64,000 nucleotides of DNA from an uncultured Erythrobacter sp. (GCA_947503155.1 CANNCL010000001.1:930001-994000); one strand, 5' to 3'. Counted from the first letter of the stretch, positions 8,513 to 17,646 are shown. Program-made: numbers and translations. Notes: generated by a model not told the origin, from the sequence alone.

Positions 8513-10537
8513 ATGGAATTCAAGGCAAGCGATGACGTGCTGAGTGACGCAGATACTGGCGATACCGCCAGCACCCCAGAAAACGGGGATGGACAGAGAA
8601 ATGAAAAGGCCGTGACCATGGAAAAGCCTGATGCTGGCAGCGAAGAGCTGATCGCAGCGAAAGGCGCAGAAGCGCTTGGCGCGGCGATGACAGCTGCAGC
8701 TAAAGAAGCGGCTGAGCCTGACAGCAAGAAGGTCAATGACCGCCGGTTCGAAATTACGATCGACGAAAGCCGCGATGCAAACCTAACCGAATTCGGCAAG
8801 GAAACGCTCGAAGATCGTTATCTTCTGCCGGGCGAGAAATATCAGGATCTCTTCGCCCGCGTCGCTGATGCATATTGCGATGATCAGGATCATGCACAGC
8901 GTGTTTATGATTACATCTCGCGCCTATGGTTCATGCCTGCGACGCCGGTTCTGTCGAATGGCGGCACGGCGCGCGGATTGCCGATCAGCTGCTATCTCAA
9001 TTCTGTGTCCGACAGCCTCGGCGGGATTGTTGATACGTGGAATGAGAATGTCTGGCTGGCGTCCAAAGGCGGCGGCATTGGCACCTATTGGGGCAATGTT
9101 CGCGGTATTGGCGAACCGGTTGGCCTAAATGGTAAGACCAGCGGCATCATTCCGTTTGTGCGGGTGATGGACAGTTTGACGCTCGCGATTTCGCAAGGGT
9201 CGCTGCGGCGCGGTTCGGCGGCGTGCTATCTTGACGTGTCGCACCCGGAAATCGAAGAATTTCTCGAAATCCGTAAGCCATCGGGCGATTTCAACCGCAA
9301 GGCTTTGAACCTGCATCACGGTGTGTTGCTGACCGACAAATTCATGGAAGCTGTGCGCGACGGTGATGAGTTTGAATTGCTTTCGCCAAAGACCGGCGAA
9401 GTGCGCGGCAAAGTCGATGCGCGTTCCTTGTTCCAAAAATTGGTCGAAACGCGGCTAGCCACGGGCGAGCCTTACATCGTGTTCAACGACACGGTGAACC
9501 GCATGATGCCAAAACATCACCGCGATCTGGGACTGAAAGTTTCAACCTCGAACCTGTGCAGCGAAATCACTCTGCCGACCGGGATCGATCACCTTGGCAA
9601 TGACCGCACGGCGGTATGCTGCTTGTCCTCGCTCAACCTGGAAAAATGGGATGAGTGGAACGGAGATAAGCAGTTCATTGAGGACGTGATGCGGTTCCTC
9701 GACAATGTGTTGCAGGATTATATCGACCGTGCGCCTGACGAAATGGCGCGCGCGAAATATTCAGCTGAACGGGAACGTTCGGTTGGCCTGGGCGTGATGG
9801 GCTTCCACTCTTTCCTTCAACAAAAAGGGTTGGGTTTCGAAAGCGCGATGGCCAAGGCGCTGAACCTGAAAATGTTCAAACATATTCAGGCCAAAGCATC
9901 CGAAGCATCGATGTTGCTGGCACAAGAACGCGGGCCATGCCCCGATGCCGCCGATATGGGCGCGATGGAGCGGTTTAGCTGCAAAATGGCAATCGCGCCG
10001 ACCGCGTCGATTTCGATCATTTGCGGCGGTACATCTGCTTGTATCGAACCGATCCCGGCGAATATCTACACGCACAAAACCCTGTCGGGCAGCTTTGTGG
10101 TCAAGAACCCGTATTTGGAAAAAATCCTCGATAAGAAATCGAAGAATTCCAACAATGTCTGGAACTCGATCCTAGAGAAGGGCGGCAGCGTCCAGCATCT
10201 CGATTTCCTTACCGACGAAGAAAAAGCGAGCTTCAAAACCAGCTTTGAAATCGATCAGCGTTGGTTGCTCGATTTTGCCGCTGACCGGTCGCCCTATATC
10301 GATCAGGCGCAATCGCTGAACCTGTTCATCCCGGCGGATGTCGACAAATGGGATCTGATGATGCTGCACTTCCAAGCGTGGGAAAAAGGCATCAAATCGC
10401 TTTACTATCTACGGTCGAAATCGATCCAACGCGCAGGCTTTGCCGGCGGGGTAGAGGCGGATAACACAGCCGATCCTCTCAAGATTGAGTTGAGCGCCGA
10501 GCAAACCGATTATGAGGAATGTTTGAGCTGCCAATAG
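8513..10537 (+). CDS. nrdA: Class I ribonucleotide reductase, alpha subunit
   Basis: 674 aa. Catalytic residues are visible: Cys160 (SCYLNS) and Cys369/370 (AVCCLSS) as the redox pair region, the thiyl-radical block Asn347-Leu-Cys349-Ser-Glu351, the YYLRS tyrosine pair for radical transfer, and the C-terminal CLSC shuttle. No ATP-cone lies ahead of the catalytic core, so overall activity regulation by dATP through this subunit is not expected. Residues 1-75 are a low-complexity Ala/Glu/Asp extension. ATG 8513 follows a GAGGTGAGACGGGG ribosome-binding stretch. The partner nrdB is 2.5 kb downstream. Confidence 0.95.
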   Translation: MEFKASDDVLSDADTGDTASTPENGDGQRNEKAVTMEKPDAGSEELIAAKGAEALGAAMTAAAKEAAEPDSKKVNDRRFEITIDESRDANLTEFGKETLEDRYLLPGEKYQDLFARVADAYCDDQDHAQRVYDYISRLWFMPATPVLSNGGTARGLPISCYLNSVSDSLGGIVDTWNENVWLASKGGGIGTYWGNVRGIGEPVGLNGKTSGIIPFVRVMDSLTLAISQGSLRRGSAACYLDVSHPEIEEFLEIRKPSGDFNRKALNLHHGVLLTDKFMEAVRDGDEFELLSPKTGEVRGKVDARSLFQKLVETRLATGEPYIVFNDTVNRMMPKHHRDLGLKVSTSNLCSEITLPTGIDHLGNDRTAVCCLSSLNLEKWDEWNGDKQFIEDVMRFLDNVLQDYIDRAPDEMARAKYSAERERSVGLGVMGFHSFLQQKGLGFESAMAKALNLKMFKHIQAKASEASMLLAQERGPCPDAADMGAMERFSCKMAIAPTASISIICGGTSACIEPIPANIYTHKTLSGSFVVKNPYLEKILDKKSKNSNNVWNSILEKGGSVQHLDFLTDEEKASFKTSFEIDQRWLLDFAADRSPYIDQAQSLNLFIPADVDKWDLMMLHFQAWEKGIKSLYYLRSKSIQRAGFAGGVEADNTADPLKIELSAEQTDYEECLSCQ

Positions 10538-10586
10538 GCTCTTGGCTTTAGCGATCTTAACGCTGAAGAGTGGTTCCCAATCAACG

Positions 10587-10626
10587 AAACCCCCGCAAAG
10601 CACCACGCTTTGTGGGGGTTTTCTTT
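10587..10626 (+). terminator. Intrinsic terminator after nrdA
   Basis: A strong 15-bp stem (10587-10601 with 10607-10621) with loop ACCAC is followed by TTCTTT. It ends the nrdA transcript, so nrdB must have its own promoter. Confidence 0.88.
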
Positions 10627-10654
10627 AACCATTTCGCCTTACGCAAATTAGGCA

Positions 10655-11002
10655 ATGCAGGCTCGTCAAACAGATCGCGTGCGAACAAACGCCACTGGCT
10701 CGTGCAAAACTGCGCGCGGAATGCAGTGGGATATCCAGCTTGATGACCTTTCCAAAGGTGGTTGCCGGGTCGACGATCCGCGCCACGGTTTGGAACTGGG
10801 TTCATTCGTGAAAGTGTTGATCGCAGGGACCGGCCCGCATCATGCAGAGGTCGCTTGGCGCCAAGGCGACCGGGTCGGGATGGAATTTCTCAAACCGCTG
10901 CCTGAACAGGTTTTCAAACTGCTCTCCGCCGAACAATGGTCGGCCGCACGCGATGAATTTGAACGCTCAGGTTCTACCCTGCCAATGCGCCGGGTCGTTT
11001 AA
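10655..11002 (+). CDS. PilZ domain protein (c-di-GMP receptor)
   Basis: 115 aa, a single PilZ domain. The two c-di-GMP binding motifs are present: RxxxR (Arg4-Arg8, RQTDR) and DxSxxG (DLSKGG). This suggests binding competence. The lack of an output domain points to action by protein contact. It is close to the diguanylate cyclase gene at 11504 on the other strand. The target is unknown; motility is unlikely since flagellar genes in this window are broken. Confidence 0.85.
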   Translation: MQARQTDRVRTNATGSCKTARGMQWDIQLDDLSKGGCRVDDPRHGLELGSFVKVLIAGTGPHHAEVAWRQGDRVGMEFLKPLPEQVFKLLSAEQWSAARDEFERSGSTLPMRRVV

Positions 11003-11153
11003 CCGGCGATCTGATCACGCATATCGCACCGCGCGCGGCGCCCTCACTTTCTCAATCTCACACCTCCGACAGCGGGATACCCACTCGCGCTGATCGGCAA
11101 ATTGTGCCAATCTGACGATCCAATATGTGGTTCGTTATTTTGCAGGTGATGCC

Positions 11154-11456
11154 TTGAACACGTCAATCAATACGACTCGCCTGCTCTGCGCATGTGCGCT
11201 GGCATTGCTGCTTTCGGCCTGTGCTGGGCAAATCGATGCGGGCGTCAGCCAGGCGGAAAACACGCCGGGTTTCCTATGGGGAGTGTGGCACGGTTTCATA
11301 TTCCCGTGGAGCTGGATCGGCTCGCTCTTCTCTCCCGATATCGCGGTCTATGCCGTACCGAATAAGGGCGGGTGGTATGATTTTGGGTTCTTCATCGGCA
11401 TCACCGTATTGGGCGGCGGCAGCTTTTTTGGGTCAAAGAAACGGTCCGGCGGGTAA
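11154..11456 (+). CDS. Conserved lipoprotein with C-terminal membrane segment
   Basis: 100 aa. TTG 11154 is chosen because AGGTGA lies 5 bases before it; an upstream GTG at 11127 has no such site. The signal peptide ends with lipobox LSAC. The segment ENTPGFLWGVWHGFIFPWSW and a final hydrophobic FFIGITVLGGGSFFG are conserved in small bacterial proteins of unknown role. It is likely anchored at the cytoplasmic membrane. Confidence 0.7.
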   Translation: MNTSINTTRLLCACALALLLSACAGQIDAGVSQAENTPGFLWGVWHGFIFPWSWIGSLFSPDIAVYAVPNKGGWYDFGFFIGITVLGGGSFFGSKKRSGG

Positions 11457-11503
11457 GTCTGCGAATTAAGGCGTCCCGTTCACCGGTCTAATCAGCGGGC
11501 CAT

Positions 11504-12799
11504 TTATTGGCGAATTCCAAAGGCGACTTCGGCCTCGACCACTTCGACGCGGTTACGCCCGCGGTCTTTACCGCTGTAAAGTGCGGCATCGGCCATCTCC
11601 AGCAATTCCTCTCGCGGTAACATCGCCGATGCGGGCGCGATTGCCACCCCGATCGAGGCGGTGACCAGCGACCGGTCTGCTTCATCAACCGGGGTCAGCA
11701 CGGTGGCAATCGTCCGGCGCACTTCCTCTGCCACCGCTAGGATTACGGCCCGATCACGCGTGCGCAGCGCCGCGACGAATTCTTCCCCGCCGTAACGCCC
11801 CACGACACCATCGGCGCTGTCGAAAATATCGGTAAGCGCATTCGCCACCAGCTTAAGGCACGAATCGCCCGCCTGATGGCCATGCGCATCGTTGAAGGCT
11901 TTGAAGAAATCGAGATCAATCATCATCAGGGCGATCAGGTCGTTTGCGCGCCCATTTTCGCCCGGCGCGACAATCGCGGTTTCAAACTGGCTTTCAAAAC
12001 CCCGGCGATTGGCGATCCCGGTGAGCGGATCGGATTGCGATAGGACGTGCAATGCCCGGTTCGCTTTCAGCAATTCGCGGCTGAAAATGCGCGCGCGCAA
12101 TGTCAGCAGGAAATTACGCTGGCGCAGTTTTTCAAACCGCGCCGCAACCGGCAATGTCGCCGCCGCGACCAACGCAAGGATCACCAAAGTGTCGGCATGT
12201 TGGGCGAGGTTGTCTGTGCCGCCCAACAACAACATCGCCGCCGTTACGAGCATGGCGGACACATCAAAAATCACCAATCCGCGCAGCGAATAGGGCAAGA
12301 TAACATTGGCCAGCCCGACCAGCAGGATCGTCGCATGAATATATCGCGGCGCCAGATCAGGCGGCAGATGCACCGCGAGATGCACAACAACTGCGATAAA
12401 GGCGATCGGCGATGCGCCAACACAAAACGCAAGCACTTGGCTCCACCCGCGCGCACCCGCGATCAATCCGATCAAAGTCAGCGGCGCAACAACCAACACC
12501 CTCAAAACCGCGCCTTCTTTGGCCATGCCCGGATTGACGATCACATCGACTGCGATGGTCGCCAGACACATGAGCAGGCCGAGCAGAAACAAAAAATGTT
12601 CCTCGCGGTAAATCCGCTGCACGATTTCTTGGTAATACAATTCCGCAATGGCGGCGGGCCAGCGGCGCAGGGGCACGGAATCGCGCTCGACTGATTCGAC
12701 CTGTCGTTCATCAATCCCCGCGGGAACAGCGATTTCGTCCTCCGCGATGGAGTAGTCATCGGCGATGCCAGTGGGGGCAAAAGTTTCCATCATGCCCAT
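11504..12799 (-). CDS. Membrane diguanylate cyclase (GGDEF)
   Basis: 431 aa. The N-terminal ~200 residues contain about six hydrophobic helices forming a membrane sensor module. The C-terminal GGDEF domain has the active-site loop RYGGEEF, so it should make c-di-GMP. The upstream inhibitory RxxD motif is not seen five residues before GGEEF, so product inhibition may be absent. The start is uncertain: ATG 12799 is used, with ATG 12793 and TTG 12820 as alternatives. It lies between nrdA and nrdB in the opposite direction. Confidence 0.88.
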   Translation of the reverse strand: MGMMETFAPTGIADDYSIAEDEIAVPAGIDERQVESVERDSVPLRRWPAAIAELYYQEIVQRIYREEHFLFLLGLLMCLATIAVDVIVNPGMAKEGAVLRVLVVAPLTLIGLIAGARGWSQVLAFCVGASPIAFIAVVVHLAVHLPPDLAPRYIHATILLVGLANVILPYSLRGLVIFDVSAMLVTAAMLLLGGTDNLAQHADTLVILALVAAATLPVAARFEKLRQRNFLLTLRARIFSRELLKANRALHVLSQSDPLTGIANRRGFESQFETAIVAPGENGRANDLIALMMIDLDFFKAFNDAHGHQAGDSCLKLVANALTDIFDSADGVVGRYGGEEFVAALRTRDRAVILAVAEEVRRTIATVLTPVDEADRSLVTASIGVAIAPASAMLPREELLEMADAALYSGKDRGRNRVEVVEAEVAFGIRQ

Positions 12800-12904
12800 G
12801 GTTGGGGAAATAGGCGGCAACGCTTAATTTGGGGTTAGTGGCGCGGCTCTGATCGGCGGTAACGCCCGCGCTGAAGAGCGCTCAATATTGTGTCTATTCG
12901 GTTC

Positions 12905-12939
12905 GACTCAGATTTTACACGGTTTATCCCCGCCGAATC
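12905..12939 (+). promoter_or_regulatory. GANTC pair upstream of nrdB
   Basis: GACTC at 12905-12909 and GAATC at 12935-12939 lie 75-110 bp before the nrdB start, mirroring the GANTC-rich nrdA leader. Two sites in this short gap is more than expected but weak on its own. Confidence 0.35.
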
Positions 12940-13013
12940 ATCCCCACTTGCCTAGGGTTCGTCACTCTGTTTCCCTATAGAGAGCAATCAACACGAACCC
13001 GAGGAAACACCAC

Positions 13014-14060
13014 ATGTCGTTGCTGGAAGCCCGCAAGACCTACAAGCCGTTCGAATATCCGTGGGCATACGATTTCTGGAAACGCCAGCAACAGATCCAC
13101 TGGATGCCAGAGGAAGTGCCGCTGGGCGAAGATTGCCGCGATTGGGCGCAAAAGATCACCGAACATGAGCGCAATTTGCTCACGCAGATCTTCCGTTTCT
13201 TCACGCAGGCCGATGTTGAGGTGCAAGATTGCTACCACGACAAATATGGCCGGGTGTTCAAACCGACCGAGATTAAGATGATGCTCACCGCATTTTCCAA
13301 CATGGAAACGGTGCATATCGCGGCTTACTCACACCTGCTCGACACGATCGGTATGCCAGAAAGCGAATATTCCGCTTTCCTCGATTATGAGGAAATGAAG
13401 GATAAGCACGATTACATGCAGCAATTCACCGTCGACACGGACGAGGATATTGCCCGCACGCTCGCGATGTTTGGCGGCTTTACCGAGGGGCTGCAATTGT
13501 TCGCGTCTTTCGCGATGCTGATGAACTTCCCGCGCTTCAACAAGATGAAGGGTATGGGGCAAATCGTATCGTGGTCCGTGCGCGACGAATCGCTGCATTG
13601 CGAAGGCATCATCAAGATGTTCCACACATTCTGCGCAGAGCGGGATTGCCTGACCAAGGCGGTGAAGGAAGATATCATTGATGTCTGCCAAAAGACCGTG
13701 CGTCTCGAAGACAGCTTTATCGACCTCGCGTTTGAAATGGGCCCGGTAAACGGGATGACCGCGAACGAGATCAAGAAATATATCCGCTACATCGCCGATT
13801 GGCGCTTGAAGCAGCTTGGCCTGTCACCGGTCTATATGATCGAAGAACACCCGCTGCCGTGGCTGACGCCGCTGCTCAACGGTGTGGAACACGCCAACTT
13901 CTTCGAAACCCGCGCGACCGAATATTCAAAGGGCGCAACGACGGGCGACTGGAACAATGTCTGGTCCAGCTTTGACAAGCGCCAAAAGGCGAAGGCGCCG
14001 GGCGATAGCGTGGCCGTGAATGACGGCCCGGATATGTTTGGGGTTGAAGCGGCGGAGTAG
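13014..14060 (+). CDS. nrdB: Class I ribonucleotide reductase, beta subunit
   Basis: 348 aa R2 protein that supplies the radical for NrdA. Iron ligands by pattern are Asp67, Glu98, His101, Glu158, Glu192 and His195. The radical tyrosine Tyr105 is at the ExxHxxxY position (ETVHIAAY), so it is a tyrosyl-radical type. The start has GAGGAAA upstream. The C-terminal tail (GPDMFGVEAAE) is the kind that docks on the alpha subunit. It has its own promoter region, since nrdA ends with a strong terminator. Confidence 0.95.
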   Translation: MSLLEARKTYKPFEYPWAYDFWKRQQQIHWMPEEVPLGEDCRDWAQKITEHERNLLTQIFRFFTQADVEVQDCYHDKYGRVFKPTEIKMMLTAFSNMETVHIAAYSHLLDTIGMPESEYSAFLDYEEMKDKHDYMQQFTVDTDEDIARTLAMFGGFTEGLQLFASFAMLMNFPRFNKMKGMGQIVSWSVRDESLHCEGIIKMFHTFCAERDCLTKAVKEDIIDVCQKTVRLEDSFIDLAFEMGPVNGMTANEIKKYIRYIADWRLKQLGLSPVYMIEEHPLPWLTPLLNGVEHANFFETRATEYSKGATTGDWNNVWSSFDKRQKAKAPGDSVAVNDGPDMFGVEAAE

Positions 14061-14210
14061 GGTTTGGCTTCAATTTATGGCAATCATACCTGTGAAGTAA
14101 TCGCTTAGTATTGAATAGGAAATACTCGGCAAAGGCGCGAAAAATTGAGGCTTTTTCCGCTCGCCAGTCAGTATTGATGGTTTTTCAATATATAAAAATT
14201 TGGAGAGTCT

Positions 14211-14513
14211 ATGAAAAATCGATGGTTGGCACCAATACTTGTAGGTGCGTTCGGTTTGGGTGTGGTCATCGGTGACACAGACGCGAATGCCGCACTTTTG
14301 TATTGCTCTCAACCCTACGCCCCATCGACTTACCTTTCGAAACCGACGAAACCATTTTGTATAGCCAGTCGCCGGTGCTCAGAATGGGAAGTCAGAAACT
14401 ACCAGAACGAAGTTGATCGATATTTCAACGACCTTCGTCGCTATGCAAGCGAAGTCGACAATTATTACGAAGACGCAGCCCGTTATATTAGTTGCATGAG
14501 CGATTTAGACTAA
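14211..14513 (+). CDS. Small secreted protein, unknown function
   Basis: 100 aa. GGAGAG precedes ATG 14211. A signal peptide (APILVGAFGLGVVIG...ANA) is followed by a short mature domain with four cysteines (LYCSQPY, PFCIASRRCSEW, SCMSDLD) and a Tyr/Asp/Arg-rich amphipathic helix. Two disulphides are likely. I recall homologues only as hypothetical proteins in alphaproteobacteria. Base composition is more A/T-rich than its neighbours. Confidence 0.7.
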   Translation: MKNRWLAPILVGAFGLGVVIGDTDANAALLYCSQPYAPSTYLSKPTKPFCIASRRCSEWEVRNYQNEVDRYFNDLRRYASEVDNYYEDAARYISCMSDLD

Positions 14514-14522
14514 AGCGCCCCC

Positions 14523-15092
14523 TCAACACCAAACATTCCGCCGACCACCGCGCCGCTCGGCCAGCCCCTCCGCAATCAGCACATCGCCTAGATTCCGGCC
14601 GCCGCGTGACACCACCAGCAACCGCCGTCCGTAAGCATCCACGCTCCGCCCTTCAGGGTTTGCGCCCAGAGTAAACGGCCCCGCGTTCAGCAAGGTTTGC
14701 AGGCGGAATTTCGCCTCTTGGCCTAGCTGCCTTTCATTGGCGCATCCGGGGTTGGAAATTTCGGGCGTGTCGAAACCGACCAGTCTGATCTTGTCCCCTC
14801 GATACCAAATTGTGTCGCCATCCACGACGCAGGTCACGCGGCGTCCGCCGGAACAGATCGGAAAAAACGCGGTTTCACGGTCCGTGCTGCTCGCCATGAG
14901 TAGCGCAGGGCTTTCAACCTCAGCCGCAGCCTCAACCTCTGGTTGGCCGCCCAAAGTTGGTGCGAAGAAAATGGCGCTGAACGCGGCCAGCGGCAGGACG
15001 ATCAGAACAACCGAAAACCACCGGCCCGGCCGCGCCCTCGGCGGAAAGGCGCTGACATTGTTCAAATGATTGGTTTGGCTTCCTTTGCTCAT
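14523..15092 (-). CDS. Thermonuclease-family protein, membrane-anchored
   Basis: 189 aa. One N-terminal transmembrane helix (WFSVVLIVLPLAAFSAIFF) precedes an SNase-like domain: CVVDGDTIWYRG, IRLVGFDTPEI and the Arg-containing DAYGRRLLVV. These give the calcium-binding and catalytic Asp/Arg/Glu pattern of staphylococcal-type nucleases. ATG 15092 is used rather than the longer frame from 15119. The domain is presumably periplasmic. A paralogue lies at 19116-19667. Confidence 0.85.
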   Translation of the reverse strand: MSKGSQTNHLNNVSAFPPRARPGRWFSVVLIVLPLAAFSAIFFAPTLGGQPEVEAAAEVESPALLMASSTDRETAFFPICSGGRRVTCVVDGDTIWYRGDKIRLVGFDTPEISNPGCANERQLGQEAKFRLQTLLNAGPFTLGANPEGRSVDAYGRRLLVVSRGGRNLGDVLIAEGLAERRGGRRNVWC

Positions 15093-15140
15093 ACGCCAAT
15101 GCTTACACGCAATTCTCAAAATCCGCCTAACCCCCCAAGC

Positions 15141-15178
15141 AAAAACCGCGCCCCCTTCTTCAAGGCGGCGCGGTCTTT
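15141..15178 (-). terminator. Intrinsic terminator of the 15198-15704 gene
   Basis: On the minus strand ACCGCGCC (15174-15167) pairs with GGCGCGGT (15152-15145) and is followed by TTTTGC. It separates two minus-strand genes. Confidence 0.7.
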
Positions 15179-15197
15179 TCGTTTCGGGATTAGGCGC

Positions 15198-15704
15198 TTA
15201 CCGAATCCAGTGGCCAGTCCCTTGGACGCTGCCGGTGCCATCAGCCATGAACCGGTAATAGGACGTGGTCAGCGCGACATGCCCGACCAGCTCGCCTTCT
15301 TTGCCCTGAAGATAGCCGACGCAGCTCATTTCGTTTCCGCTTTCATTTTCCGTGTTGCAGCCGAAAATCATCGCCGCCGATTGGCCTGCGCCATCGGAGG
15401 ATGAGCATGTGAAGTGGCGATCGAACAGCGAGCCGGAGGGTTGATCCATGCCGACGCAATCCGAGGAAATTTCGGTCACTGTGCCGGTTGATGAAGTGAC
15501 CGTGCTGTTCTGCGTCCATGACGCGCCATAGGACAGATCATCGCCCCGGCCCGTTCCGCCGACCAATGTGACCCCCTCGAGCGCGCCTATCAGCGTGTAA
15601 GTCATCGGCCCGTCAGGCGCGGCGGCTTCTTCATGCCCGTCGGCCTGTGCGCCGGTTGCCAGAAATAGCGCAGCGCTGGCTGCGAGTGCGGTGTAGAGTT
15701 TCAT
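15198..15704 (-). CDS. Secreted protein, unknown function
   Basis: 168 aa from ATG 15704, which is preceded by GGGGGAAAATTT. The signal peptide is KLYTALAASAALFLATGAQA. The mature part is acidic and has several Cys (SSDCVG, FTCSSS, FGCNTE, MSCVGY) that may pair, and a strand-rich C-terminus YYRFMADGTGSVQGTGHW. No family recognised. It is probably periplasmic or released. Confidence 0.7.
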   Translation of the reverse strand: MKLYTALAASAALFLATGAQADGHEEAAAPDGPMTYTLIGALEGVTLVGGTGRGDDLSYGASWTQNSTVTSSTGTVTEISSDCVGMDQPSGSLFDRHFTCSSSDGAGQSAAMIFGCNTENESGNEMSCVGYLQGKEGELVGHVALTTSYYRFMADGTGSVQGTGHWIR

Positions 15705-15894
15705 AAATTTTCCCCCAAGATCAAAGTGGATTTGCGACCACAACTGATTTGGACCGGGTAACGTCAGCGCACGCGAACCCCGCATTGCTATTGGCTGCGG
15801 TGTCTCATGAATTCCTGCTGTCCGGCGAAACGCTATTGCGCTCGTTCCTTCGCCGACGTCCCGTTGGCACGAGGTTACGCCGATGTTGCATAGA

Positions 15895-15906
15895 TGTAAA
15901 CTTACA
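15895..15906. promoter_or_regulatory. TGTAA-AC-TTACA dyad
   Basis: Inverted repeat TGTAAACTTACA, about 190 bp upstream of the secreted-protein gene at 15704. A closely similar dyad sits upstream of the bufferin gene (20246-20258), so both may bind the same regulator. Confidence 0.3.
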
Positions 15907-16045
15907 GGCGGATTGATGCGCGCTCAATGGAAGTGAAGCGGCCTAAAATTGAGCCGTCATGCTACATAGTAATTGTAACAATTCACGCCTTTATTCAGAG
16001 GCGTAGACGGGATTGTATTGATCCAAAGGCCCGGAAATATTGCGC

Positions 16046-16093
16046 TGAAACTGGCAATGAAACTGACAATGAAACTGACAATGATACTGACAG
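16046..16093. repeat. 12-bp tandem repeat, four copies
   Basis: Units TGAAACTGGCAA, TGAAACTGACAA, TGAAACTGACAA and TGATACTGACAG follow each other without gaps. The region is non-coding, 30 bp past the stop of the DUF4870 gene. It may be a variable-number locus. Confidence 0.85.
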
Positions 16094-16122
16094 GGACAAA
16101 TTTATTCGGCCCATTACTGGTT

Positions 16123-16608
16123 TCAAAACAGCCACGTTCTTGGTTTCGGCATCGGTTCGCGCTTGCCCGCTTTTATGAGTGAAAGGATGCACCGTGTGCA
16201 GAACCATATTGCGGCGGCCAGCCACACAAAAAACATGCCGAAAAACACAATGAAGAAGGTCGGGTCGTCCGGCCCCTGATTGCTGGTGCCAGCCGGGGGG
16301 AGCAGCGCAAAGATTGCAGCAAACCACACAAATAGGCCGCCAAAGGTCAATACCAGCCCGATCCAGAATGTCTGGATGAGGTAGGTGTAATGGGTCTTTT
16401 CCCATTCCTCCGTCTGCGGTTCGCTGCGCCAAATATAGGCCAATATCACGCCGACAAAGACGGAGAATGTCAGCACGATATTGATCAGAAACAAGCTCGC
16501 CACGATGACCGGGCGTTGAAATGTTACGCTTGTGCTTGCGCCGCCGCCATTCGGTGTCGGCACCGCGCCGGATGATGCGGTGTGCGGATCGTTTGCGGTT
16601 TCGTCCAT
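16123..16608 (-). CDS. DUF4870-like membrane protein (copy 1)
   Basis: 161 aa with three to four hydrophobic helices. The first is SLFLINIVLTFSVFVGVILAYIW. The segment HYTYLIQTFWIGLV and the C-terminal RCILSLIKAGKREPMPKPRTWLF match the DUF4870 pattern seen in sphingomonads. The ~28-residue N-terminus is Pro/Gly/Ser-rich and cytoplasmic. The function of the family is unknown. A shorter paralogue sits at 18583-18960. The lipoprotein gene upstream ends 21 bp away, in the same direction. Confidence 0.8.
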   Translation of the reverse strand: MDETANDPHTASSGAVPTPNGGGASTSVTFQRPVIVASLFLINIVLTFSVFVGVILAYIWRSEPQTEEWEKTHYTYLIQTFWIGLVLTFGGLFVWFAAIFALLPPAGTSNQGPDDPTFFIVFFGMFFVWLAAAIWFCTRCILSLIKAGKREPMPKPRTWLF

Positions 16609-16629
16609 TGCGGCTTCTTCCTTCCAGAT

Positions 16630-17331
16630 TTATTCCCAGCCCCAAGCCGCTGGCGGAGCCTCAACTTCATTGGTTAGATCAAATTCCACGCGGAACAGGC
16701 GGTCCTCTGGTGCGCCGCCTTCGGCAGTGCGTTTGAGTTGATAGATATAGCGTGCGCCTTCAGTGCCTGCCGGGTCAACTTCTACGCTCCAGACATTGGT
16801 TACCGATGCGGTTAGGCCTTCGCGTCCGAACATTTCGATGCTTTCGGCGTCCACGGGGAAGCTTTGGATGCGGGCGGTTCCTGCGCCGTCATCGCTTGGG
16901 ACGGTGTCGCCGCCATACATCGTGACCGCATCGCTGGTGCCGTCTTCGTGGCGATGATCATGTTTGAGGCGCAGGCCAGTTTGCGTGCGTCCATTGCCGT
17001 TCATGTGGGGAATGGAGGTGCGGGTGATCACCCACGTACGCGACCGGTCCCATTCCTGTCCGTCTAGTTTGACGTGGAACGGCACAGCGATCCGGTCTTC
17101 GCTGCATTCGCTGACATGCATCACCATCTCAGCCCCCACGAAATCGGCGTCAGCGGGGTCTTCGCTCACCAATTCGCCTGCATAGGCTTTGCCGCAATGG
17201 GTCGCGAGCGCGGCGAAGAATTCATCCTGCGCGGTCGGCGGCGGCGCATCGGGCGCGGTTTCGGTGCAACCGGCGATCATTGCGGCGGGAACGGTCAGGG
17301 CAAGGGCGAAGCGCGTGAATGTGTTGGTCAT
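16630..17331 (-). CDS. Lipoprotein, unknown function
   Basis: 233 aa from ATG 17331. The lipobox is MIAGC, followed by a Pro/Thr/Glu linker (TETAPDAPPPTAQDEF). The mature domain has two Cys (THCGKAY, SECSEDR) and strand-rich segments including RTWVITRTS and LRLKHDHRHEDGT. The His/Asp-rich loop could bind a metal, which is only an inference. Probably co-transcribed with the DUF4870 gene downstream. Confidence 0.72.
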   Translation of the reverse strand: MTNTFTRFALALTVPAAMIAGCTETAPDAPPPTAQDEFFAALATHCGKAYAGELVSEDPADADFVGAEMVMHVSECSEDRIAVPFHVKLDGQEWDRSRTWVITRTSIPHMNGNGRTQTGLRLKHDHRHEDGTSDAVTMYGGDTVPSDDGAGTARIQSFPVDAESIEMFGREGLTASVTNVWSVEVDPAGTEGARYIYQLKRTAEGGAPEDRLFRVEFDLTNEVEAPPAAWGWE

Positions 17332-17646
17332 GCAGAGGACGATAGCGGGGGCAACGCGTCTTGTCGCCACCATGCTGTTCAAATGGCGGCGGGCTTTCCT
17401 ACACGCGGCGGCTTGCGGTATCGGAAGGGGTGATGATTGCTGCTCATTCTCCCCATGCTGACCGATGCGCCGCAGCAGTTATGCGCCGCGTCTGTGATCG
17501 GTTTTACCGATTAAAAACGCGGCCTGTGATCGAAGCGATTTTTGGCCCTAGACTGTGTGTCAGGTGTGTCAGGTACGGCAGAGCTTGCCGGAATGGCGCA
17601 GCGGCTTATCGCTGCCAAAGTGCAAATGGGAAATGGGGCGAATGAT
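17332..17646. other. Divergent promoter region
   Basis: 315 bp between the lipoprotein (-) and sulfotransferase (+) genes. A small hairpin GATCGGTTTTACCGATTA lies near 17496-17513. No gene is supported; a longer upstream frame of the sulfotransferase starts at 17542 but has no conserved features. Confidence 0.35.

Larger units (their letters stand above)
15705..16122. other. 418-bp intergenic region with dyad and tandem repeat
   Basis: Upstream of the secreted-protein gene and downstream of a DUF4870 gene. It contains the dyad TGTAAACTTACA (15895-15906) and a four-copy 12-bp repeat (16046-16093), both listed separately. Open frames here are low-complexity products of the repeat and are not called. 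Confidence 0.5.

Noticed and set aside
16010..16122. Ser/Val-Leu repeat ORFs on both strands
   Set aside because: They are translations of the 12-bp tandem repeat and have no other support.
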